From CAZXNF01 sp050741255 (GTDB lineage Bacteria > Pseudomonadota > Gammaproteobacteria > Burkholderiales > SG8-41): 61,648 nucleotides of DNA. Positions 27,917 to 36,221 of this stretch are shown piece by piece. The notes beneath the pieces are model-generated. The model was not told the origin of the DNA. It ran no database searches and worked only from the letters and a program-made list of their open reading frames with translations. Position 1 is the stretch's first letter. Each line of letters opens with the position of its first letter. The position numbers and the translations under genes were made by a program. The DNA is taken from positions 1 to 61,648 of the forward strand of contig JBOIEQ010000004.1 of the NCBI GenBank assembly GCA_050741255.1. The letters run 5' to 3'.

Positions 27917-28531
27917 ATGATCACGGCCATTGTTGCAGTAGCCGCTTACCTTCTCGGGTCTGTGTCCTTCGCGGTAATTGTGAGCCGCGTGTTCCAGCTA
28001 CCCGATCCGCGCACCTATGGCTCGGGCAATCCCGGCGCAACCAATGTGCTGCGGTCCGGTAACAAATTCGCGGCCGCGCTGACGCTGCTGGGAGACGCAC
28101 TCAAAGGCTGGCTGGCAGTGTGGCTGGCAGAGCGCATCGCGCCTGCCGGTGACGCCGAACTGGCGATGGCCCTTGCGGGCACGCTGTCTGTGCTCGGTCA
28201 CATGTATCCGCTCTTTCACGGGTTTCAGGGCGGCAAGGGCGTGGCAACGGCGCTGGGCGCACTGTTTGGCTTTAGCGTTTACCTCGGGCTGGGTGGGATT
28301 TCGACGTGGATCATTCTCGTGGCGTTTTTTCGCACATCCTCGATTGCATCAATCGCATCGGCTATATGTGCGCCGTTTGTAGCGTGGATGCTATTCGGTT
28401 TTTCTCATCCGGTTTTTGCCAGCGTGGTGCTGTTGGCATTGCTGGTGATTTATCGTCATCGTCAGAACATCAAAAGTATTCTGGCCGGCACGGAAAGAAA
28501 GTTCGGACAAAAAGCCGGGCCTGGCGCTTAA
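27917..28531 (+). CDS. plsY: glycerol-3-phosphate acyltransferase PlsY
   Basis: PlsY is an inner-membrane acyltransferase that moves an acyl group from acyl-phosphate to glycerol-3-phosphate. The 204-residue, roughly five-helix protein has the three motifs: SGNPGATN (36-43), GDALKG (59-64) and GHMYPLFHGFQGGKGVAT (94-111). Its length equals E. coli PlsY. It follows AGPS by 80 bp in the same direction, so in this cluster it may acylate DHAP or glycerol-3-phosphate for ether-lipid assembly. A housekeeping PlsY usually sits near tsaD/folB, so this could be a second copy. The ATG at 27917 is used because the first helix begins there. Confidence 0.9.
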   Translation: MITAIVAVAAYLLGSVSFAVIVSRVFQLPDPRTYGSGNPGATNVLRSGNKFAAALTLLGDALKGWLAVWLAERIAPAGDAELAMALAGTLSVLGHMYPLFHGFQGGKGVATALGALFGFSVYLGLGGISTWIILVAFFRTSSIASIASAICAPFVAWMLFGFSHPVFASVVLLALLVIYRHRQNIKSILAGTERKFGQKAGPGA

Positions 28532-28641
28532 GTTGGAACAGATTGGAACCCGGGCAGCGACCGACGTTATCCCTCTTTTGCAGCATTCCGCCAAAGCGAA
28601 ATAACCTGACGCATCAGCACTCGACTCTTCCAAAGAAGAAA

Positions 28642-28794
28642 ATGCGCACAATCCTGATCATCGCGGGTCTTTACCCCTACCCGGTCAAGCGTTGCGCCGG
28701 CGGCGTGGTCTTCGGCCGGAACGTCATCGCGCTGAAAGGCATCGGTCCTACGCTGCGCGTGGGCCAGGCCCTCGCCGAAGAATGGAATTCCTGA
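28642..28794 (+). CDS. possible 50-residue ORF of unknown function
   Basis: The frame starts MRTILIIAGLYPYPVKRC and ends ALAEEWNS, with GC-rich third positions like a real gene, after a purine-rich leader. I do not recognise it. The first 18 residues resemble the start of a GT-B glycosyltransferase, so it could be a truncated remnant rather than a gene. It lies between plsY and the convergent DUF4387 gene; the 110 bp before it holds no other feature. Confidence 0.3.
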   Translation: MRTILIIAGLYPYPVKRCAGGVVFGRNVIALKGIGPTLRVGQALAEEWNS

Positions 28795-28813
28795 CGCCGG
28801 GCAGTCCCGAGGT

Positions 28814-29128
28814 TCAGTCGTCGGGGATCTCGATATCCATCAGCGGGGCGTATTGCTGCCCGCCGTGGCCGTCCGGGTCGAGCAGGTCGCCCTGCGAATG
28901 CGGGCGCGGAATCGTCGCCTTGATCGCCAGCGCGGGATCGCAGAAGAAGAGCTTCACCTTCTCCGGCGGCAGGTTGTAGCGCGCGCCGATCACTTCCCGC
29001 GTGATCGCGCCCGAGCGCTTGACGCGCTCGTAGGTCGCGGGCTGCTCGAACATCACGTCGAACGTCAGCTCGAACGGGCCCGCGTTCTTGCTGCGGATCA
29101 GCCGCGCGAGGCTGGCCAGGCTGCTCAT
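28814..29128 (-). CDS. DUF4387 family protein
   Basis: This 104-residue protein matches the DUF4387 pattern: LARLIRSKNAGPFELTFDVMF, YERVKRSGAIT, and a C-terminal FCDPALAIKATIPRP. Genes of this family regularly follow DUF1446 (AtuA-like) genes, as here, with a 4-bp ATGA overlap. They probably form a complex or one pathway step on a CoA-linked or hydroxy-acid intermediate. The biochemical activity is unknown. Confidence 0.85.
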   Translation of the reverse strand: MSSLASLARLIRSKNAGPFELTFDVMFEQPATYERVKRSGAITREVIGARYNLPPEKVKLFFCDPALAIKATIPRPHSQGDLLDPDGHGGQQYAPLMDIEIPDD

Positions 29129-30540
29129 GCGGTCACCTCCGTCACGCTCGCCGCGCGCACCTCATACAAGCGCATCGGAAACATCTCGTAGGGGCTGTCG
29201 GGTTCGACGACGTGGTTGATGTTGAATTTGTAGACCGCCCCGCGGTCGAGATGCGCCGGGTTGTACGGGCACGCGATCGTCGTGATCAGACCGCTCCACT
29301 CCGGGATCGGCAGGTGCAGACCCTGGTGGCGCGTGATGCCGGCAATAGTGCTCGCGATGTCCTGCGTCGGTGCGGTGATCTCGAACACGAGGCACAGTTC
29401 GTGCGAGCGGATCTCCCTGACCGGCTCCAGTTCGCCCATGGTGCCGTTCTTGCCGTAGATGCGGATGTGCAGGTGATACTGGTCCGGCGCCAGCTGGTCG
29501 CCGTAGACCTGTGTCACGCGCGCCTGGATGCGCACCTTCAGGCGCGCCGTCCAGTCGTCGATCTGGCGGATGATGAAGGGATCGCGCACGCCGCCGATGA
29601 TCACGCTCTGGTAGCCGATCTTCTCTGCCCCTTCCAGCTTCACGGTGTAGCGCTCGGCCGGGATGAACGCACTGCCGGAGACCTTCACCGAGCGGTCGTT
29701 GACGGCTTCGTAACGGCTGGTGGTCAGATCGAGCGTGCCGGAGCATTCGACCAGCCGGAACGGATCGGCATTCTCGTAAAGACTGTGCGAAGCGATGCTT
29801 TGCGGCGTGCAGCGGTAGTCGGGATTCGGCGGCTCCACGACGAAGTGGTCCTTGCGCAGCCAGGCGAACATGCAGTCGGCGGACGTGCGCTGCACGACCG
29901 AGGCCGCGCCGCATTCCATGATCTTGGCCATGTGCCAGGCCAGACCTTCCGGAAAACCGTACTTGATCGGCAATGCGGCGAAAATCGCCGTGTCGCTGGC
30001 GCGCCCGGCGATGACGACGTCGGCGCCGGTTTCGACCGCCCTGATGAACGGCTCGGCGCCCATCATGCCCACGATGCACGCGCTGCGGTCGATGACCTGC
30101 TCGTCGAACGGCGGCGCCGGATCGAGCGGCGTGATGCGGCCTTCGCGCAGGCGCTGCTTGAGAAAGTCGCGTTCCTGCTCGGCGCGGATGACGGCGAGCC
30201 TGAACGACAGCTTCTCCTCGGCGGCGATCTCCTTCAGGATGTCGACCATCCAGCGCACGTGGGCGTCGCCGCCCGCCGTGCCCGCGGAACCGATCAGCAG
30301 CGGCACCTTGAGGCGGCGCGCGCCGATCAGCATCAGGCGCAGGTCGCGTTTCACCGCCTGGGCGGGGAACGCGGCGACGCCGTCGCCGAGATGGCTCGGT
30401 CCGGGATCGGTCGAGCCCGCGTCGCAGCCGATGAAGTGCGGCTGCAGCGCCAGCGCCTTCTCGAAACTGCTTTCGAGGAAGCCCGACCCGCACACCCCGT
30501 TGGGGGCGAGGACCCGGATCTCGTCCATGCCGCTGTTCAT
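29125..30540 (-). CDS. DUF1446 / acyclic terpene utilization AtuA family protein
   Basis: This 471-residue protein has an N-terminal RVLAPNGVCGSGF motif, then IGCDAGSTDPGPSHLG, LLIGSAGTAGGDAHV, and DVVIAGRASDTAIFA, all typical of the AtuA/DUF1446 family found in citronellol/acyclic-terpene and other acid catabolic clusters. Its catalytic role is not established. The ATG at 30540 has GAGG 9 nt upstream; the open frame before it is not conserved. It overlaps DUF4387 and follows an MmgE/PrpD gene by 44 bp, forming a three-gene operon. Confidence 0.85.
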   Translation of the reverse strand: MNSGMDEIRVLAPNGVCGSGFLESSFEKALALQPHFIGCDAGSTDPGPSHLGDGVAAFPAQAVKRDLRLMLIGARRLKVPLLIGSAGTAGGDAHVRWMVDILKEIAAEEKLSFRLAVIRAEQERDFLKQRLREGRITPLDPAPPFDEQVIDRSACIVGMMGAEPFIRAVETGADVVIAGRASDTAIFAALPIKYGFPEGLAWHMAKIMECGAASVVQRTSADCMFAWLRKDHFVVEPPNPDYRCTPQSIASHSLYENADPFRLVECSGTLDLTTSRYEAVNDRSVKVSGSAFIPAERYTVKLEGAEKIGYQSVIIGGVRDPFIIRQIDDWTARLKVRIQARVTQVYGDQLAPDQYHLHIRIYGKNGTMGELEPVREIRSHELCLVFEITAPTQDIASTIAGITRHQGLHLPIPEWSGLITTIACPYNPAHLDRGAVYKFNINHVVEPDSPYEMFPMRLYEVRAASVTEVTA

Positions 30541-30584
30541 CTGTTCGTACCTCGCGGGTTTGACGCCGCTGTCCTTGTTCAGGT

Positions 30585-31958
30585 TCAGGCCACCGGCCGG
30601 CAAAGCTGCAGGAAACGCTTCGTGTTTTTTTCCGCTTCCAGCGCCCAGATACGTGCGCTCAGTTCACGGCTCCGGGCATCGCCCAGCACCGGCACGGCCA
30701 GGGCCATGAACTTGTCCTGCAGCTCGGCGTCGCTCGGGGGATTGTCCGGGCTGTAGCCGCGCGCGTGTTCGACGTGGTGTTCGAACGCTTCGCCATTGTC
30801 GAGCGTCACCGTCATGCGCGTCTCGTCCTTGCGCACGCCGGGGTTCGATTCCACCTCCACCTTCTGCCGCAGCGCCGTGACGTCCGGCAGCGCCGCGCGC
30901 GCATCCGCGAACTGGCCGGGCAGCGCGGCGCCGTCCAGCAGCGTCACCGCGATCGCGTGGTAGGGACTGAACTTCGACTGCATGCCGGTGACCGGCTCGC
31001 GCACCCGCATCTGTTCGAGCACCTGCGGATGCACCACGGCATGGATCTTCCGGATGCGATCCACCTTGGTCTCCAATTGCGGCCGCAGCGCCAGCGCCGC
31101 GTCGAGCGCGGGATGCACCACGCCGCCGCAGGAATAGAGCTTGTAGCCCTTGCGGATGAAACAGTAGTCGCGCCCCAACCCGGCGAGGATGGGCCCGGCA
31201 TCGGCACCCGCGCAGGCCACTTCGAGGAAACCGCGCGCGCCCTCGAGACCGGTCTCGGGCCCGGTGAATCCCGAGGACGCGAGAAACGCCGCGCGCACGC
31301 CGTTGGCCGAGGCGTTCCCGGCGTGCAGCGACTTCATCATGGAGCCGAAGCTCACCCGCAGGCCCGCCGCCTCGCTCGCCGCGATCCCCAATGCGTAATT
31401 GCCCTGGGCCGGATCGAGCTTGAGGAGATTGGCGGCCGCGGCGGCCGCGCCTAGCGTGCCGACGGTGCCCGTGCTGTGCCAGCCCGGCTCGTAGTGCGTG
31501 AGCTGGGTCGCCTCGCCGACGCGGCCCGCGACTTCGTAGCCGGCCGCCATGGCGGCGATCAGCTGGCGTCCCGGCGTCCGGCTCCACTCGCCCGCCGCGA
31601 GCGAGGGCGGCACGATGACGATACCCGGATGGATGCCGGCGGCCGAATGCACGTCGTCGAAGTCATAGACGTGGCCCATGCTGCCGTTGACCCACGCGGC
31701 CGACACCGGATCGAGCCGCTCCGCACGGCCGATGACCGTGCCGCCGGTCTTGCCAGTCGTCGCCTTCCGGCCGCGGAGCTGCGCGAGATGGGCGAGCAGC
31801 AGGTCGACGATCCGGTGATGCGCGCCCAGCAGCGCGACGCCCATGAAATCCAGCAGCGCGCGTTTCACTTCGTGGGCCGCCGGTGCCGGCAGGTCCCGGT
31901 AGCGCAGGCCGGTGGCGAACTCGGCGAGCCGCGCGGTCAGTCGTGTTTCCGAACTCAT
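30585..31958 (-). CDS. MmgE/PrpD family protein
   Basis: This 457-residue second MmgE/PrpD-superfamily protein is only distantly like the one at 12638-14005. It has AAHEVKRALLDFMGVALLG, NGSMGHVYDFDDVHS, GWHSTGTVGTLGAAAAA and IRKGYKLYSCGGVVHPALD. It would dehydrate, decarboxylate or epimerise a branched polycarboxylic acid. AAGGA is 8 nt before the ATG. It heads the operon with DUF1446 and DUF4387 and diverges from a Bug gene across an 18-bp palindrome, suggesting shared regulation of uptake and breakdown. Confidence 0.87.
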   Translation of the reverse strand: MSSETRLTARLAEFATGLRYRDLPAPAAHEVKRALLDFMGVALLGAHHRIVDLLLAHLAQLRGRKATTGKTGGTVIGRAERLDPVSAAWVNGSMGHVYDFDDVHSAAGIHPGIVIVPPSLAAGEWSRTPGRQLIAAMAAGYEVAGRVGEATQLTHYEPGWHSTGTVGTLGAAAAAANLLKLDPAQGNYALGIAASEAAGLRVSFGSMMKSLHAGNASANGVRAAFLASSGFTGPETGLEGARGFLEVACAGADAGPILAGLGRDYCFIRKGYKLYSCGGVVHPALDAALALRPQLETKVDRIRKIHAVVHPQVLEQMRVREPVTGMQSKFSPYHAIAVTLLDGAALPGQFADARAALPDVTALRQKVEVESNPGVRKDETRMTVTLDNGEAFEHHVEHARGYSPDNPPSDAELQDKFMALAVPVLGDARSRELSARIWALEAEKNTKRFLQLCRPVA

Positions 31959-32014
31959 GCTGCGATTCCTTGATCGATGCGATGCGGCGGCAAGCTTCTC
32001 GGGCAGGCGCGAGC

Positions 32015-32043
32015 CTGTCAAGCGAATCGCGATTCGCTACACT
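32015..32043 (+). promoter_or_regulatory. promoter with an 18-bp palindrome filling the -35/-10 spacer
   Basis: AGCGAATCGCGATTCGCT at 32021-32038 is a perfect 18-bp palindrome. CTGTCA (32015-32020) and TACACT (32038-32043) flank it with 17-bp spacing, so a bound protein would sit between the two promoter elements of the Bug gene at 32078. No regulator gene is adjacent, so the factor is unknown. Confidence 0.5.
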
Positions 32044-32077
32044 CGGGTGGCTGTTTTCCCTTCCCGTCGAGGCCGGT

Positions 32078-33052
32078 ATGACGCTGATGCTCCGCTGCTT
32101 GCTTCTGCTGGCGCTCGTCGCGAATGGCGCCACGCTTTCCCTCACCGCCTCCGCGGCATATCCGGACCGGCCGATCCGCCTGGTCGCGCCCTTCCCGCCG
32201 GGCGGCGGCGTCGATCTCGTGGCGCGCGTCCTCGCGCAGGCGCTCTCCGACGGCTTCAAGGTGCAGGTCATCGTGGACAACCGCGCGGGCGCCACCGGCC
32301 GCATCGGCACCGAACTCGTCGCCAGGGCGGCGCCCGACGGCTACACGCTGCTGCTCGGCAGCGTCGGCGCGAACGCCATCATCCCGGCGGCGTACCGCAA
32401 TCTGCCGTACGACGCGGTGAACGACTTCGCGCCGATCGGCGTCGTCGCCTCGGCACCCTACGTCCTGGTGGTGCATCCGTCGCTGCCGGCCAAAAACATG
32501 AAGGAACTGATCGCGCTCGCCCGCGCGAAGCCCGACGCCCTCACCTACGCCTCGTCCGGCAACCTGAGCGGCGCGCACCTGTCCGGGGAATTCATCAACT
32601 ATCTGGGCAAGGTGCAGATGCTGCACGTGCCGTACAAAGGCGCCGCGCCGGCGATGAACGACCTGCTGGGCGGGCAGGTGGCGATCACCTTCGCGGCCAT
32701 TTCCGGCGCCGTGCCCTTCGTCCAGTCCGGGCGCCTGCGCGCGCTCGGCGTCACCGGCCCCAAACGGTCGGCGGCCTTTCCCGACGTGCCGGCGATCGGC
32801 GAAGTGCTCAAGGGCTACGATGTCAGCCAGTGGTACGCCCTCTTCGCGCCCGCCGGCACGCCGAAGGACGTCGTCGCGCGGCTGCACGAGGAGATGGTCA
32901 AAGCGCTCGACAAGCCCGACGTCCGCAAGCGGCTCGTGGACATCGGCGCGGATCCCGTGGGCGGCACGCCCGACCAGCTCGCCGCGCAGGTCAAGGCCGA
33001 GATCGCCCGCTGGGGCACCGTCATCAAGGCTGCGGGCATCAAACCGGAATAA
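32078..33052 (+). CDS. TctC/Bug-type periplasmic binding protein 3
   Basis: This is a 324-residue TTT solute-binding protein. The signal peptide LLLLALVANGA...ASA precedes YPDRPIRLVAPFPPGGGVDL, APDGYTLLLGS, YASSGNLSGAHL and VPYKGAAPA. GAGG lies a short distance before the ATG. It diverges from the MmgE/PrpD-DUF1446-DUF4387 operon, the likely catabolic partner. The chain ends AAGIKPE, a terminus shared in slightly varied form by several of the Bug copies here. Confidence 0.92.
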   Translation: MTLMLRCLLLLALVANGATLSLTASAAYPDRPIRLVAPFPPGGGVDLVARVLAQALSDGFKVQVIVDNRAGATGRIGTELVARAAPDGYTLLLGSVGANAIIPAAYRNLPYDAVNDFAPIGVVASAPYVLVVHPSLPAKNMKELIALARAKPDALTYASSGNLSGAHLSGEFINYLGKVQMLHVPYKGAAPAMNDLLGGQVAITFAAISGAVPFVQSGRLRALGVTGPKRSAAFPDVPAIGEVLKGYDVSQWYALFAPAGTPKDVVARLHEEMVKALDKPDVRKRLVDIGADPVGGTPDQLAAQVKAEIARWGTVIKAAGIKPE

Positions 33053-33063
33053 TCGCCGCTGGG

Positions 33064-33360
33064 CTAGCGCCGCTTGCCGAATCCCGCCAGGTGTATGCGC
33101 CGCGACTCGTTCAGGATCGCCAGGTACACCTTGTGCAGCATCTTGTCGTTGACGCCGTACTGTCTGGCCCACGCCTTGCGCTGCGCGAACACTTTCTTCC
33201 GGTGCGCCGGATTGCCGATGCTCTTGCGGTCGGTCTTGAACTGCAGCGCGGCCTTGGCGTAGCCGGTGCGCTGCCCAAGCAGTTTGACAATGGCGCGGTC
33301 GATCGTATTGACCGCGACGCGGATATCGGTGAGATTGCGGCAGGCACGGGGAGATTTCAT
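33064..33360 (-). CDS. chorismate mutase / isochorismate pyruvate-lyase (PchB-like) family protein
   Basis: This 98-residue all-helical AroQ-fold protein aligns by eye with PchB of Pseudomonas: NLTDIRVAVNTIDRAIVKLLGQR (helix 1 with the active-site Arg), YAKAALQFK (the catalytic Lys loop), and KAWARQYGVND. The C-terminal part (ILNESRR) lacks the IAEQ segment of PchB, so specificity is uncertain. It stands alone, without salicylate or pyochelin genes, between two Bug genes and on the opposite strand. Confidence 0.75.
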   Translation of the reverse strand: MKSPRACRNLTDIRVAVNTIDRAIVKLLGQRTGYAKAALQFKTDRKSIGNPAHRKKVFAQRKAWARQYGVNDKMLHKVYLAILNESRRIHLAGFGKRR

Positions 33361-33406
33361 GGTTTCCTTTCAGCACGGGTTCCGGAACGGGCAGTGTACC
33401 GCCATC

Positions 33407-34381
33407 ATGGCTGAGGCCAAACCACGGGCGCTGCGGGCATGCGCCGCCCTCATGCTGCTCGCCGCACTGCCGGCGCTCGCGCAGACGCCGCCCTATCCCG
33501 CCAAAACGATACGCCTCATCGTCCCCTGGGCGGCGGGCGGCACCACGGACATCCTCGGGCGCATCGTCGGGCAGAAACTCGCCGAGGGCTGGGGCCAGGC
33601 GGTCGTCATCGACAACCGCGGCGGCGCCAGCGGCAACATCGGTTCCGAAGTCGCGATCCGTGCGCCCGCCGACGGCTATACGCTGCTGCTCGGTTCCATG
33701 AGCACGCACACGATGAACCCCTTCCTCTACAGCAAGATGAGCTGGGACCCGATCAACGATGTCGCGCCCATCTCGCTGGTGGCGACCGTCGCGAGCGTGC
33801 TGGTCGCACATCCCTCGCTGCCGGCGAAGAACGTGAAGGAGCTGATCGCGCTTGCGAAGGCGCGGCCCGGACAGCTCAACTTCGCCTCCGGCAGCAGCGT
33901 CTACCAGTTGTGCGGCGAACTGCTCAAGATGACCGCGAAGATCGACCTCGTGCACGTGCCGTACAAGGGCGGCGGCCAGGCGGTGACCGACCTCATGGGC
34001 GGGCAGATCGAAACCCTGTTCACCGGCGCGCCGGTGACGCTGCCGCACATCAAGGCCGGCAAGCTGAAGGTGCTGGCGGTGACCAACGGCAAGCGCGCCG
34101 CCGTGCTGCCGGACGTGCCGACCATCGGCGAGACGCTGCCGGGCTACGAACTGAACAACTGGTACGGCCTGCTGGCGCCGCCCGGCACGCCCAGGGCGAT
34201 CATCGACAAGGTCAACGCCGACCTGGCGCGCGCGCTCGGCGCGCCGGATATCCGCGAGAAGCTGCTTGTACTCGGCGCCGATCCAACCCCGAGTACCCCG
34301 GAGCGTTTCGCGACGGTGATCCGTACCGATGCCGAACGCGCGGGAAAAATCATCAAGGCGGCGGGGGTTAAACCGGATTGA
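33407..34381 (+). CDS. TctC/Bug-type periplasmic binding protein 4
   Basis: This is a 324-residue TTT solute-binding protein. The signal peptide ends LPALAQ, followed by YPAKTIRLIVPWAAGGTTD, PADGYTLLLGS and VPYKGGGQA. The ligand-loop position reads FASGSSVYQLC, which departs from the common YGSSG-HL form, suggesting a distinct ligand. The ATG at 33407 was selected because the signal peptide begins there. It is probably monocistronic or co-transcribed with the rhodanese gene 91 bp downstream. Confidence 0.92.
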   Translation: MAEAKPRALRACAALMLLAALPALAQTPPYPAKTIRLIVPWAAGGTTDILGRIVGQKLAEGWGQAVVIDNRGGASGNIGSEVAIRAPADGYTLLLGSMSTHTMNPFLYSKMSWDPINDVAPISLVATVASVLVAHPSLPAKNVKELIALAKARPGQLNFASGSSVYQLCGELLKMTAKIDLVHVPYKGGGQAVTDLMGGQIETLFTGAPVTLPHIKAGKLKVLAVTNGKRAAVLPDVPTIGETLPGYELNNWYGLLAPPGTPRAIIDKVNADLARALGAPDIREKLLVLGADPTPSTPERFATVIRTDAERAGKIIKAAGVKPD

Positions 34382-34472
34382 CCGGCGGACGTTCCCCGCC
34401 ACCGGAACCGGCCGGCGTCCGCCGGGTCCTACCAGTGACGGCCGCGCCCCCTGCGGCGGAAGGAGACCGGAC

Positions 34473-34991
34473 ATGACCCTCACCTGCATACGACTGGCCT
34501 GCGCGCTGTGCCTGGCAGGCGCACCGCTCTTCGCCGCGGCGAACGAGAATACCGGCATCGCGAACGCCGCCATCGACATGCGCACCTTCCTTCGCGTATC
34601 GACGGATGCTGCGCTGCACCGCGATACGCGCCGCCTGTCCGAGCGCGAGTTCATCCGCATGAGCCGCGAGCCGGGCACCGTGGTCCTGGACGCCCGCAGC
34701 CGCGAGCGCTACGACGAGTTGCATATCAAGGGCGCACTCAACCTGAGCTTTCCGGACATCGCGGTGGACAGCCTCGCGCAACTGATTCCGGACCGGAACA
34801 CCCGCATCCTCATCTACTGCAACAACAACTTCCTGAACGCCGATACCGCGTTTCCCGCCAAGCTGCCGGGCGCCTCGCTCAACCTCTCGACCTACATCGC
34901 GCTGTACCACTACGGCTACCGCAACCTCTACGAACTGGGGCCGGTCATCGACGTCAACCGCGCCGCGCTCGACTTGCTCTCCACGCGCTGA
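34473..34991 (+). CDS. exported rhodanese-domain protein
   Basis: This 172-residue protein has a signal peptide (CALCLAGAPLFAAA) and one rhodanese domain: TVVLDARSRERYDELHIKGALNL, and the active-site loop beginning Cys116 in IYCNNNF. The loop is Asn-rich rather than the CxxGxR of classical sulfurtransferases, so it may bind or transfer something other than thiosulfate sulfur, or be a periplasmic sensor domain. AGGAGA precedes the ATG. There is no partner gene nearby that defines its role. Confidence 0.8.
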   Translation: MTLTCIRLACALCLAGAPLFAAANENTGIANAAIDMRTFLRVSTDAALHRDTRRLSEREFIRMSREPGTVVLDARSRERYDELHIKGALNLSFPDIAVDSLAQLIPDRNTRILIYCNNNFLNADTAFPAKLPGASLNLSTYIALYHYGYRNLYELGPVIDVNRAALDLLSTR

Positions 34992-35078
34992 GAACCGGCT
35001 CGCAGGGACGCCGCGCTCCCCGCGGCGCGCCGTTCGCGGTAAAGTGCTGCCCCGATCCCCCACCCGCGGAATGCCCAC

Positions 35079-36101
35079 GTGCCCCTGACCGTTCTCTTCA
35101 CCGATGCCCGCGTCGCCGACCTTGACCTCGAACGCGCGGTGACCGGCCCCGACTGCGCGCTGCTCAATCCGCGCAAGGACCGCTTCGACGACATCGACCT
35201 CGCGTCCTGGAGCAGCGCCGACGCCGTCATCACCGCCCGCATGCCCATCGACGCCAAGACGATCCCGCATCTCAAGCGCACGCGCATCGTGGTGCGCCAC
35301 GGCGTGGGCTTCGACATCGTGGACCTCAAGGGCTGCGGCGAAGCGGGTATTGCGGTGTGCAACGTGCCCGACTACGGCACGACGGAAGTCGCGGACTCCG
35401 CGATCGCGATGATGCTGGCCTTCGCGCGCGGCGTTCCGGCGCTGGATGCCGCCCTGCGCGCGGACCTCAAAGCCGGCTGGTCGCACACGCACGGCGTGAC
35501 CGCGCGGCGGCTGCGTGGCGCCTGTTTCGCCGTGATCGGGCTGGGCCGCATCGGCACCGCGGCGGCGCTGCGCGCGCGGGCCTTCGGCATGGAGGTGGCG
35601 TTCTACGACCCGGCGCTGCCGAACGGCGCGGAACTGTCGTTCGGGTTCACACGCGTGCGTACACTCGAGGCGTTGCTCGGCATGGCCGATGTCGTGTCCC
35701 TCCATACGCCGCTGACCCCGCAAACGAACCGCATGCTCGACGCCAAGGCCGTCGCCGCGATGAAACCCGGCGCCTGGCTCATCAACACGGCGCGCGGACC
35801 GATCTGCGACACCGTGGCGCTGCTCGAAGGCCTGAAGAGCGGCAAGCTCGGCGCCGTGGGCCTCGACGTGCTGCCGACGGAGCCGGGCACGACGATGGCG
35901 GACGACCCGCTGATCAAGGCCTGGCTGGCGAACGAACCGTGGCTGCGCGGCCGCATGCTGCTCAACCCGCACGCCGCGTGGTTCAGTCCGGCGTCGATGG
36001 CCGACCTGCGGACCAAGGCGATGGAAACGGCGTGGGACTATCTGCGCGACGGCAAGCTCGCGAACTGCGTGAACGAGGAATTTCTCAAGCAACGTCGCTG
36101 A
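35079..36101 (+). CDS. D-isomer-specific 2-hydroxyacid dehydrogenase
   Basis: This 340-residue NAD(H)-dependent dehydrogenase interconverts 2-keto and D-2-hydroxy acids. The Rossmann motif is GLGRIG, with catalytic Arg in NTARGP, Glu in LDVLPTEP and His in NPHAAW, the complete triad. The N-terminal VVRHGVGFDIVDL and PDYGTTEVADSA segments are family hallmarks (phosphoglycerate dehydrogenase / hydroxypyruvate reductase branch). Translation starts at GTG 35079; the ATG at 35071 runs into an immediate stop in another frame. The local context gives no substrate. Confidence 0.9.
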   Translation: MPLTVLFTDARVADLDLERAVTGPDCALLNPRKDRFDDIDLASWSSADAVITARMPIDAKTIPHLKRTRIVVRHGVGFDIVDLKGCGEAGIAVCNVPDYGTTEVADSAIAMMLAFARGVPALDAALRADLKAGWSHTHGVTARRLRGACFAVIGLGRIGTAAALRARAFGMEVAFYDPALPNGAELSFGFTRVRTLEALLGMADVVSLHTPLTPQTNRMLDAKAVAAMKPGAWLINTARGPICDTVALLEGLKSGKLGAVGLDVLPTEPGTTMADDPLIKAWLANEPWLRGRMLLNPHAAWFSPASMADLRTKAMETAWDYLRDGKLANCVNEEFLKQRR

Positions 36102-36221
36102 CCCCGTGGCGCGGCTGACGCAGCGCCTGGTTTATACTCGCTGCACCACGCGCGTCAGCTTCCTGCGGGCGCTGCAGAAACAGACCCGGTCAACGGGCAC
36201 CACATCTCTGGAGGAGTCCGC

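Noticed and set aside
32018..34678. An 886-residue antisense frame over two Bug genes, and a similar 866-residue one at 40499-43099
   Set aside because: No domain or signal is recognisable. Long antisense frames recur over Bug genes because of their shared codon pattern.
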